Shown: positions 11,450-22,474 of the stretch, piece by piece | Numbering within the stretch: the stretch's first letter is position 1 | Layout of the letters: each line of letters begins with the position of its first letter | Source of the DNA: Symsagittifera roscoffensis | Taxonomy: Eukaryota > Xenacoelomorpha > Acoela > Convolutidae | Direction of reading: 5' to 3' | DNA length: 64,000 nucleotides | Assembly (NCBI RefSeq): GCF_963678635.1 | Contig: NC_087062.1 | Coordinates: forward strand, 98,385,705 to 98,449,704 | The notes under the pieces: generated by a model | The model's database searches: none | The model's input: only the letters and a program-made list of their open reading frames with translations | Told to the model about the DNA's origin: nothing | Program-made: the position numbers and the translations under genes

Positions 11450-11700
11450 GAAAGTTTTCAACTTTCCAAATTTCGAAAAAAAAATTATAACGGTAAAACT
11501 ATCTTAGTTTCAAAAACTATTATTTCGCCATTGTTTAAAAAGTTATTCCGTTTAGAGAAAACTGGATTTTTCTGATCCGCAAGGAATTTGGAAAATAGAA
11601 GTCTACTTTTGAAACTATAACTCATTCACGTTTTGCATGGCCTTTGCAATTTTGAAGTTCGATAGAGGAGTTTGGCTTCCTTTCAACCATTTTAGCTTTT
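11450..11700. repeat. dispersed ~300-bp repeat, copy 1
   Basis: Shares a series of landmarks with 13905-14210 and 19830-20120: a GAGAAAACT/GGAT block, a TTTCGAAA block, and an ending GTTCGATAG(A/C)GGAGTTTG. Copies are strongly diverged and the element type is unknown. Confidence 0.5.
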
Positions 11701-12638
11701 GCCTGAACTTAAAACTAAATCAAAAGTCAAACCGCAAAAAATCTACTTTGAGTGCGAACAAATTATGAATTTTTCCTATAAAAAAAAGAACCGAAAAAAA
11801 TTCACAAGCTAAGCAAGTCATAATCATTGCGTTCTTTAACACTTAAAAACCTCAAGATTTTGATTGCAAACTTGAATATTGTAAAACAGTAAGATATCTG
11901 ATCAGCGCCCAAAAATGAACCCAAATACGTACTTCTAAAAGCTTTATTTTGAGAAAACTTGCAACCTTTATAAAAAAATATTTTCCAATCTTAATGCCTA
12001 TTAATTTCCCTGGGTGGCTAAGCTTCAGTTTATACAGAACCAAAACAAAGTTTATACGAACAAAATATTGAAACCACGTTGTTGCTATTTTTAATGATAT
12101 TTTGGCATGCAGAAAATTGGAAGAAAAGAAATTCTAGAGCCATATTTAATTTGTAGATTAAAGAAAAACTACACACCGCTACTTAGTTGGACACTTTGCA
12201 CACAAATCGTGTATTAGCCGAAAAAAGGACTTGAAAACAGAAACTTTCATACGTTTGTCTCGAATAAAATTCAATTTGATGAGAGCATGACAAGGAACAA
12301 GAGCACCAGCGTCAAACAAGCATTAACTGTTAATGTATTTGGGTTCATTTTTTGGCGCTGATCAGATATCTTACTGTTTTACAATATTCAAGTTTGCAAT
12401 CAAAATCTTGAGGTTTTTAAGTGTTAAAGAACGCAATGATTATGACTTGCTTAGCTTGTGAATTTTTTTCGTTTCTTTTTTTTACAGGAAAAATTCATAA
12501 TTTGTTCGCACTCCAAGTAGATTTTTTGCGGTTTGACTTTTGATTTAGTTTTAAGTTCAGGCAAAAGCTAAAATGGTTGAAAGGAAGCCAAACTCCTCTA
12601 TCGAACTTCAAAATTGCAAAGGCCATGCAAAACGTGAA
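11625..12638. repeat. 304-bp inverted repeat around 406-bp spacer
   Basis: 11625-11928 and 12335-12638 are reverse complements with few mismatches (for example GATCAGATATCTTACTG in the right arm). Part of the left arm belongs to the dispersed repeat at 11450-11700, so this is a palindromic arrangement or fold-back element. No ORF in the spacer. Confidence 0.8.
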
Positions 12639-13047
12639 CATGCAATATTTCGAGCGCCCTAGGCAGATAAAACTCACGTAGACGCCAGGAAAATCCTAAG
12701 AAAATTGAGAGAAGAACGTTTTTTTAATTCTAAGTTTCGTGTCCTAACGCACAATGAGGACACGGAACGCAAGGAAAAATCTTTTTTTTTCGCGGCTTTC
12801 AAACAACGCAATATGTCGTAAATTCGAATAGCAGCAATTTTCCCTTCTCAAATACAGGGCCTGAAGCAATAAAAATAAATTAAATAGTTGAACAAGATCC
12901 CAACTTCGACACTTTTGAACAGTCATGAAAATTTTGAGAACATGCATCAGAGAGAACATGAAAAAATGATCGACAAGTTTTTTCACGTTTCAAGTTTAAA
13001 TTTATGAGTACAGGGCTCAAAATTGTCAAATGACAAAACAAACTATT

Positions 13048-13265
13048 TCCACAGGCGAAGCTGCACTTCACAAACACAAGTGGGAAAATACCAAAAAGCT
13101 ATAGATCTAAAAAGGTTAAAAACTGAAATAAGGAAATTTTTTTTAAAAAGTCTATAAAAACTTTGCGATCTTCGGAATTGAACACCTGGCCTGTAGCTTA
13201 TGAGTCTCATGTTTTTTCTGCACGACAGGTGCTTGACGATATCTAAACACTAGCCACTAAAAAGC
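13048..13265 (-). mobile_element. tRNA-derived SINE
   Basis: The minus-strand head has a B box near GTGTTCAATTCC (around 13180) and an A-box-like TGGCTAGTGTT near 13255. The body ends with the CTTGTGTTTGTGAAGTGCAG motif near 13050-13080. Same design as the SINEs near 7.8 kb and 23.6 kb. Confidence 0.6.
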
Positions 13266-13904
13266 AGAGAACAGATGATATTCAATTGCCAATGCTATGC
13301 AGCAAAATTTTCACTAAAAAGATTCATTTTATGCAAGTGTATAAAAAACATTAGCAAGTGTAAAAAAGATAACGTTGTTAGAAAAGCGGAACAATCTCGT
13401 TTTCCAGGCAACATTTTACAAACTCAATCATCTCTCAGTAATCTCGTTGTTGAAACATTCTTTTAGAGCGCACAAAAAGCTTGAATTTACGAACTTGGGA
13501 AGCCATATCTCAGCTTATAAGTAGCAAAAGCAACCAAAAAAAACTAGACCCGGCACAAAACCTAGCGTTGATTAAAAACATAGCCAACAGATTTGAATTA
13601 AAAAAATGTATATCAAGTTAAAGCTCATTGAATTTTAAATAGTTGTTTATGATTGGCTCTTTTTCCTTTAAAGTCATCCAATTGAGAAAAAACTGTAGTA
13701 AGTTTTGCATTCTGCTAGAAATTTAGAAAATAAAGTCCATATTTGAAACAATATGCAAAAAAAATGAAATAAAAAATCGGAAGCATGAATTTTTAAATTT
13801 TTTTAGGGTATTCGTGTCTGCTAGTTGAGACACTGGCTTATTTTTCAATCATCTCATTCCAACTGACAATTTCAAACTACCAGTTCCTTGAAGGTAAAAT
13901 ATCG

Positions 13905-14210
13905 CCAACAGACAGTTGGAAAAAAGTGATAAACACAAGTAAATAAAAAAACTTGCTTGTTTTTCGTAAAAATCTCAATTTTCGCAGTTCAAAGAAAAAA
14001 TAAAAAGCCGTAAAGCTCTTTGAGTTTCTTGAAAAATTTGACAAGTTTTTGATAAAATTAATCCCATTTGAGAAAACAGGATCAATGGGATCATTTTCTT
14101 TTTGCTGAGAAATCTGAAAATTGAAATTCACTTTCGAAATTTGAAGTCATTTACGTTTTTGTGACCTTTACACTTTCACTGTTCGATAGCGGAGTTTGCA
14201 CTCCTTTCAA
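13905..14210. repeat. dispersed ~300-bp repeat, copy 2
   Basis: Starts with GCCAACAGACAGTTGGAAAA and ends with GTTCGATAGCGGAGTTTGC. Collinear with 19830-20120, where the same start and a diverged end recur. Confidence 0.65.
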
Positions 14211-14654
14211 CAACAAAAAATCAAGGTACAAGTGTGATAGAGGGGTCCCACAAAATTAACCGGGTTCCTAATGTAAAAAGAGTGCCTCAAAACTGTTCAA
14301 TTTACTGCTTCGGCAATTTCAACTTAAGTATGGAATAAGTTAGCGCAAATGAGGCAGGTTAATTACGCTTGAGAAAAAGTTTTAAAAGGACCGACAGGTG
14401 CATATTGATTAAGTTATTTCCTGTATTTTCTTTAAAAAAAGTGTGATTTGAGACCCCTTTATCAAACTTGTACCGAAATGAACTGAACTTTAAAGCAAAT
14501 CATAAATCAAACAACGAAGAAAACTATTTAAAAAATCAGTAGGACCTATATAGGTGAAAAACGTCTAGTTCTTTTCCTCTTAATTAGGTCAACAAAAAAG
14601 CTGTTTTGGCAACTATTCAGTAGATGTTACACCTAACTCCGCTGCTGCATAAGA

Positions 14655-14751
14655 AAATGATAAGCTGTTATTTATATAATAATAATTAATTAATAATAAT
14701 AAATTAATAATAATAATTGATTATTATTATATAAATAACTGCTTATCATTT
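14655..14751. repeat. AT-rich fold-back repeat
   Basis: Two arms of about 32 bp (AAATGATAAGC.. and its reverse complement) with one mismatch enclose an (AAT)n core. It could be a small MITE or a cruciform-prone microsatellite. Confidence 0.75.
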
Positions 14752-17700
14752 ATATGGGTTCAAATATTGTTCTTCCATTCAAATCTAAGTTTATTGGTTA
14801 CCTTAGGAACATTTTTTAATTCATTAATTCAAACTACATGTGTTCACGAGAATTCTCGAACAGCAAAAGAAAACAAAGCCCTTTAACGAGTTATGATTGA
14901 CTGACCAACTGATTACTCCAAATTATAATTTTTCTACTTCAATCAAGACCCAAGTAAATTAATTTACAGTTTAATTAACCCCAAGCCGAAGAGTCAGACC
15001 TGTTTCTGAAATATTTGCAGAGAAAATAGCCGAGACGAAAAGGAAATGCTCACTCGTTCGCCTCATCAATTAGTCAACTTCGTCCTGTGACTGAGCCGGT
15101 CACTGTTGAGTTGCGTTGATCAAAGAATTGCACAAATTACAGAAGAACGAAAAAATAATAATTAACTCATTAAAAGCTGTTCTCAGAACTCAACGAACTT
15201 AAACGTACCCCGCAAGATCTCGTTATTTCACAAATCTAACTAACAAATCTGGAACAAATTTAATGAGCGAAGCAATAACAAAAATAGACTAGCCAGTTAA
15301 ATTGGCGCTAACACATTTTTTAAAGCCGTCTGGTGCTGTTTTGCATCGGCCTACAGAAGCTGTTTGCGTTTTGGTCTATTTTGGTCAATGTTATGTAATG
15401 CAGGTTATGTGCAATGAATATGTAAAAACTACTTCATGTCAAATTACTCACGCGTGGTGTCACGTATTGACGTCACTCTACCGTCTATCAACCCTTCAGC
15501 CGCACATGTAAAAATGTAAAGGTTACAAATTACCACAGGCAATTCCCGTCTTCTAAGTAAACAAACAAAAAACAATGAAGTCGAAAGTATTTTTTTTTTG
15601 CAAAATGCAAGCATTAATAGTAACTCAAAATAAGCTGTAAGTCTGCAAAAATGAATAAATCCAAAAAAAACAGCACAATGAGCTGGAAAATTTTGATATT
15701 TATAGGATACAAAACGAGGAAAAGTCATCTTTGAAAACATAGATAAAATCTAGGTTCCTGTCAGACAACAAAAAACACATTTTTAGCAACAGATTTTCCA
15801 GCAATAAACAAATCAAATTCTTCCCTAGTGAAAAACATTAATTGGATTGGTTGTAAACAATCCGGTAAACAAAATAATTTTTGGAGAGGTGACCGGCAAT
15901 AAGCCGACAGATGATAGTACAACAAAAGTTATTTCTGGCCATTAAGACGACATTTGAATTAGTAAAATGGATTCAACTGCATAAATTCAATTTTTAACGA
16001 ATTTATGAAAAGCTTACATGCGAGCTTAGATTGGGTTTGAAACCAAAAAATCAATTGTGGATTAGTGAAAACATGTATTAACTAGGAAATGTTAATTTAA
16101 GCTGAATGCAATTGAATTGTTTCGCACGACTCTTGATTTTCTTGCTAATGTTTAATGTTTTTGTCAAATAGTTTTTTTTTTAGGAAACCGTTCTTGTAAC
16201 TTCGTCAGCTTTAGCATAATGGTAATTTTATAAGTTAGACTACAATGAGGAAAACATTATCGTTCAAATGTCGAGTCGTCTTAATTTCCTGTCGCCTTAT
16301 TTGCCTCTTAAGAGAAATGAAGGAAGGCAAAAGCAACAACAGCAGCATAAGTCAGACCAGTAGGAATTTAAGCAAGGGTTCAGGGAAAGTTGAGCGGAGT
16401 GCGGATTCAATTGACAGACTGTCTGGTTCTGAGTCTAGTCTGTTGCCGGTGGCTGGGTCTCAATATTAACAGAATCCAACTTTAGCCTGATTTCATAAAA
16501 CGCTCCGAGTAATTGTCATAATAAGTTCAAATTAAATTTCAGTTCAAATTAAATTTCAAAATAAGAATGAAGACTGTTTTGAAAAGTGTCACGAATTAAG
16601 GAAAGGAATTAAAAAAGTAAAGTAACTCATTGCTTGTTTTCGTTTTTAACCAAATAAATAATATCATAACAATACAATAGATTTTCTCAGGAACAATACT
16701 ATTTGACTTTACTGATGCAGTCAATTTAAGATGCAAAAAATATCCATAGTAGTTTCGTATTCCTTAATCTTTTCTGAAAAAGGAAACCTCTTTGTGAAAA
16801 TGTAAATTTCGATCAACTTTTGACGATTTACGCCCGATCAGAAAACCAAAAATTATAACTAAACAAAATAAATCACTACCTTGATTAAGAAATAACTAGC
16901 TCACTAATAGATTGATGCTGCCATAGACTGATGGTCAGTGAGCCGAAAAAAAGTTTGAAATAATCAGTAAATGCATAAAGCTTCAATGTTGGACTTATGA
17001 ACACAAAAACAAACACTATTGCAAATTTTTCATTTGTATTTACTTTCATTCATGCACAGTTTACTTTTTTTTCACTAAGAAAAAAAGTTTTAAGTAAAAA
17101 AAAATATTTACTTTTTTTCCGCTACATGCAGATGATGATAATATAGCATAATCATAATGCAAAAAATGGATGATGATGCAAATATTGAATTTTGGATGGA
17201 AAGCAAACTCCGTTCTTTGCGGCAGCGTGGCATATTTATGTGACATTATGTCCGATGAGAGAGAGAGGGAAAGAGTGAATCTATATCTCAGCCTCAGCGT
17301 CTTTGGTTCCATTTTACAGTAACATAGCTGCAAAAAATAATCCGCGCATGTTATCCTTCAAGTACCCTTTGATCGATACACCTCTTGCATGGGTAATATA
17401 TTCAAAGCTATCGGGACTACTTTTTTGGCCCGTGAAGTTGCAACGCGCAAGCTGCAGCATATCTAACCAAATTTCGAACGCTGCTGTCGTGATTTGTACA
17501 GGCGTCATTCAAAGTCAGCGATCAAAAAATCAACTAAAAAAGGATCCCTTTGTGACCAAAGGGCTGGAGGTAGAATTAGAGCAGACGAGTTGACGGAACG
17601 GACAGAGACCCGTGAGCTTCACCATCGGGCTTATTTTTGCTTAAAGCAAGGGGCTGCGGCAAAGGGGTGCATTGTTTAGATGCCAAAATAACGAGGGGGC

Positions 17701-17865
17701 TACGGTAAATGTCGTCTTGAGAAACACGATATCTGAAGACGACAGCGAAGTGAATTGCGTGACGACACCGAGAATTGCGTCCTGACTAGAAAAGAGAAAA
17801 TGTATTTGAGGGTACTTTGGTAGAACACGACGACTGAAATGATAATGATGGGATGTTTAATGTAT
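14752..17865. other. intergenic, no gene seen
   Basis: AT-rich sequence. Short ORFs (for example near 15.3, 16.3 and 17.4 kb) show no recognised domain, and I do not call them genes. Confidence 0.5.
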
Positions 17866-19220
17866 ATTTCACATGATGACAGAAGATTAATGGGTATTAG
17901 TCATTCAGGACAAATAAAATGAAGTAACACAAACCACTACTGCTGGTAATCAAATATCGATTGATAATCAGATAACCTTTTAAGGGAGAAGTTTCCAATT
18001 CTAATTCAACTTATTAAGAAATAATAGTGTATTGCAACCCATGACTACAGAATAGTATGAACTTTTCGGGGCCAAAATGGGACTGCGTGAAACAAACTCA
18101 GTCAAAACAATCAGACAATCAGAAACTTTTGATAGACGTAATGTATAAGTTGAGACTAAATCGGAAACGTACTCAGACGATCAAATCATAATTTCCAGCG
18201 CTAATTCGTTTTTTCAATAGACACATGTTTACATTTAAACGTCTTCTAAATCAATTTTATTTTTTTTCCAGAAAAAATGGTTTTACAGAAAAAGTCTGGA
18301 AAACCAAAAAAACTTCGCAGCACTGCCAAGACAAAAATGAACGATGGTGCTCAAAAAACAAGAACATATATTATTTACTTCCAAAGTTGAAATGAAATCC
18401 AGAGATCCAAGATGAAGCGCTATTCAAGGCCATTGACTCTATCGCATTGAAAACGGTTTCAAATATCTGCCTGCCATTAGATAATTTCCATTTGAGCTTT
18501 TAGCGAGAAACTGAGAAGAGCGAATCTCAGCCTACAGACTTTCGTGACAAAACACTAAGCCGAAAAAACTCAACAAAATTCCTAACTCGTTCTCTAAGCA
18601 AACATTTGTCAAAACCTAGATAGAACAATTAAAACTGTGCCATTGGAGAAAAAGCTCATCTCGGAAACCAGGTCGAACGAAATTAACAAGTTTGATGGAG
18701 ATTCCACACGATGACAGAAGATAAATACGGTATTGTTCCTAGTGTAAACAAAATCAAATGACAAAAACCAAAAGTGTTGGTAATCAAATATCAATGGATT
18801 TTTTATAAGCCCCCAGCCCAGCTCCCACTATTCAACCTTGGGCCTTTTTTCCGTGGGAGAGAGAGATGTCATTAATTTTGCCGCAGCCAGTCCCACCTTG
18901 AGGAGGCGGATAAAACTGCGAACCCTCCAACCGCGACCCAAGCGGTATTCGAACCCAAGATCTTTTGTGTTAAAAGCCGCCCGTCTTACTTACTCAGCCA
19001 CGGCTGCTCATTGATTGATGATCAGATAACTGTTTAAGGGAGAAGTTTCCAATTCTAATTAAACGTATTTTAAAAAAATAGTACAATGCAACTCATGACT
19101 ACAGAGCAGTATGAAATTCTCGGGGACAGATTGGGTCTACGTGAAAGAAACTAAACCAAAACAATCAGGGCATAAATTTTTGGAAGACAAAGTATCATTT
19201 GAGACTAAATTGTAAGACAC
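17866..19220. repeat. diverged direct repeat, copies 17866-18170 and 18705-19220
   Basis: Both copies share ATGACAGAAGAT, GGTAATCAAATATC, AAGGGAGAAGTTTCCAATTC, CATGACTACAGA and TTGAGACTAAAT in the same order. The second copy is interrupted by a SINE (18797-19012), so the duplication is older than that SINE. Confidence 0.7.
18797..19012 (-). mobile_element. tRNA-derived SINE inside a repeat copy
   Basis: The minus-strand head shows A box GTGGCTGAGTAAG and B box GGGTTCGAATACC (19010-18945), then a GC-richer body. The insertion interrupts sequence that is continuous in the copy at 17.95 kb. The body differs from the SINE family near 7.8 kb. Confidence 0.7.
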
Positions 19221-19829
19221 AAGAAATACATTAATATAGAAGACTTACAACTAACAAACAGTGAGCTTACAACAGAATATTAACTTAACTTTAACACAGC
19301 GGCAAAGCTGAGCTTCACACCTCTTGCCATACAACTAGATCTATCAAAACGAATGAAGAAAAACGACAAAAGAATGCTAAATTAGCATCGGGACAAAACT
19401 TACCAAGCGGTAAAAAGGCCAAAAATGCCTGAGCAGAATTTCTTCAATTGAAAAAACCTCATAAAAACTCAAAAATAATCAAACTAAGAGGCCACTAAGC
19501 TACTATAAAGAGGTCGAATTCTATCTAAGCAAAAAAAAAACTAAAAAAAAAAGAAATTAAAACAAACCGCGCTGGCGAAATCTTTAACTAACATAAAAAT
19601 CATGTCGAATAGGCCGGATATTTAAAACGCTAAGCTGCTCAAAATATTCCTGCTGTAATACAAAGGTCCAGTAGCTGACCGAGTCCAGGATCCAGAAGAT
19701 GAGTCCTGGGAACAAAGTTATTTACTAGAAAAAAGTTCAGTACCCGATTGTGATACCCTGGCTGATCGCAAGCGTAATAAAAGTTGAGAAAAAAACAAAC
19801 AACAGATAATCAAAAATCAGTCAACATAG

Positions 19830-20120
19830 CCAACAGACAGTTGGAAAAGAGTCAATGAACGCAATGAACCAGAAAAAAACTGACTTGTTTTTTGAAAAAA
19901 TTATAACTTTCGAATTTCAAAAAACAAATAAGTGCCCTTAAAGCCTTTCGAACTATTTCAATACAAATTAACCCAATTTGAGAAAACTAGATCAATAGAC
20001 ACATTTTTTATTTCACTGGTAAAACTGAAAATTTAAATCCGCTTTCGAAACTTGAAGACGATGACGTTTTTCGGGACCTCATATTTTTGCTGTTCAATAG
20101 TGGAGTTTGCCTTCCTTTTA
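19830..20120. repeat. dispersed ~300-bp repeat, copy 3
   Basis: Starts GCCAACAGACAGTTGGAAAA and ends GTTCAATAGTGGAGTTTGC, collinear with 13905-14210. A further partial start lies near 21293. SINE-body hairpin motifs lie near 19297 and 20515. Confidence 0.6.
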
Positions 20121-21675
20121 AGGAAATGAACTGATTTTAAAACGAATCAAAAGTCACTGCAAAAATCAAAATTGAGGTTGCCAGCGTTAAATTAGCATCA
20201 ACGAACGTGCAAAATTTTACGAGCGTTAACGGTGGTTACCGAGCGGTGACAAAACAAGACGACTGTTGAGCCTGGAACACTCCGAAAAATGGCACGTAAG
20301 GCTTCTGACACCCAAGTCCATGGCTGAAAACGGTCATGGTTCCACAAACATAGGCTAGAAAGCACTTAAACCAACCAGCTAAAAAAGCGGTTGATAAAAA
20401 ACTGATCGAAAATTTATACCGAGAATATTGCGTATATTACATGACTTCTATTACCTTCACCAAAAACTATAGGATATAAGCCAGACGCTTACGAAGTATC
20501 TGGTAAAATTTATACACAGAAGCGAAGCAGAGCTTCGCATCGCTTGCAGTACAAACAATAATGATTATCACTATGCATCGAAAAAATTCTCAAAAAAAAA
20601 TCCTAAATCTTGGAACCGAATTTGCACCTTTGGAAACTTTAAAAAGTGAGGCAAAGAAGTCTTCGATTCACTTGAGCTACGAAACATACATAGCATTACA
20701 AATTAACCGACAGAAACAAAGATGACAGCCGTAGAAATTTTTTTGAAAATCTATCGAAAAAAATTAATCTACCATAGATTTTCCTACATTTGTCCTCATT
20801 TTGTTATGAAATAAAAATGCTTTCAAAAAACTATGCCAAGAGATAAGATTATTTATTTCATGATAAATAAGCACCGGAACAAAACTTACAAAGAGATTAA
20901 AAAAGCCAACGATTCTTGAGCTGAGACACGTTACGCCGAAAGGAAACTTTACTAGAAAAACACTTTTGCTCCTCATATGACTCAAAAAAAGGCCTCCGAG
21001 CCGATATATTATTAAGGATACCTTCCATGCCGAATAAAATGAGAAAAAAATGATATACTGAAATCGGAGTTGGTAAATTTACAACCCACATAAAAATAAA
21101 TTTCCAAGACAGCCTTGCTAATGGGAAAAAAGCCTTATCGCAAGAGTAAACACAGCAAAAAAAACGAAAAAAAAATAAATATTAAAAAATCTAAAAGAGA
21201 TTCGGAGAAGTTGATTTTAACCGTTTCAGAAACACATGGTAAAAAAATAGAACCCTGCCCACAAAAAATGACCGGAGACTTATTGAAAAACATAGCCAAC
21301 AGATATTTGAAAAAGAGTCAAGAACGCAAGAAAACGTTTATGACTTAAAAAGCATTGGGTTAGTAAGCCGAAAAAATTAAGGCAGATAACTAATAACCAA
21401 CTGAAACAATTGCGGTAAAAATCACATAGTAAGATCTTGCATCTAACACCTACAATGGAAGCGCGAGCCCAAATAGGCGGAACATATAAGTGTACATTTG
21501 TATATTGAACATTTCTTTCTAAATATACTCTTCTAAGAATGAGGTTCATTTACGGGAAAAAAAGTATAGAACACGGGAGCAACAAACTTGATTATCGCCT
21601 GAGCGAACATTAATAGGGTGTTAGTGAAACTTATCGATTGTCAAAACAAGAAACAAAACCGGTCAATGAACTGTT
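20121..21675. other. intergenic, no gene seen
   Basis: Between the repeat copy and the SLC22-like 3' end. It holds a SINE-body motif near 20515 and the partial GCCAACAGA repeat near 21293. No supported ORF. Confidence 0.5.
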
Positions 21676-21681
21676 TTTATT
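21676..21681 (-). terminator. candidate polyadenylation signal of SLC22-like gene
   Basis: AATAAA on the minus strand, about 210 nt after the stop codon at 21892. Position is plausible for a 3' UTR. Confidence 0.4.
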
Positions 21682-21891
21682 AATTTCTGGGATGGTTCAA
21701 ACTGAATATTTACATTTTACAAGATGGCGGGAAAGTAATCTAGTGCAGAAATAAAGATGAAAATAGAATTATTTTAGGATAATGAATGAATAAATTTAGA
21801 AACACTCAGTCATTTAATTTAAACGGAATGTGATGGGACACAAATATTGCGCAAAATTAATTCAGTTTAGCTTGAAATTAAGTAATACAAA

Positions 21892-22474
21892 TCATACTTC
21901 GATATGGAATGTAGAATTGCTTGGATCGGTAGAGCTGTCTTCCTCATCTCGCTGATGTGAATCAGTTGGCACAACAAAGTCTGATGTTTCTTCCCGCCCT
22001 TTTTCCCTGCTTCCATTACCCTTGCGAGTAGGGCTTTCCGGTACAAAAACCAGTTCTGGACTGTCCTCTTCTCGAAGTGAGGTCAAACTGACATCTGGAA
22101 TGTCTGCAGCAGTAGAAACTACTTCTAAACCCAACTCGCCATTACCCTGTGTAGTTCTGTTACCATCCACACTACTTCGTGTTCGCCTTTGCTCAACTTC
22201 AACAGTTTCGTCAATGAGGCTTTCGCGGTTGTATTTACTTCTAAAAGCACTTTGCACTTTGACCCCAAATGACCTGAGGCCTCCGGGTAAGACACTGAGT
22301 CCAACTTTCTCGCCCTCCTGCAGCGCCTGGGGCAACTGGACTTTGTTAGTCTCTGGCAGCATACTGGCCAGAATGGCGGCTCCGAATGCCAACATGCACA
22401 TAGTGGCCTCGGCAGCCACTCCCAGAAGGAGGAAAAAGGGCACCGCACTCATGCCGATTCGGCCGCACAGTGAG
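21892..22474 (-). CDS. SLC22-like exon 3 (TM11-12 and tail)
   Basis: Acceptor CTTTTCAG at 22476-22475, stop TGA at 21894-21892. It encodes SLCGRIGMSAVPF, the last two TM segments, ASMLPETN, and a hydrophilic tail. It occurs once only; the duplicated gene copy lacks it. Confidence 0.85.

Noticed and set aside
17303-17593. 96-aa ORF as a gene
   Set aside because: No domain, no splice context and no homologous copy; length is within chance for this region.
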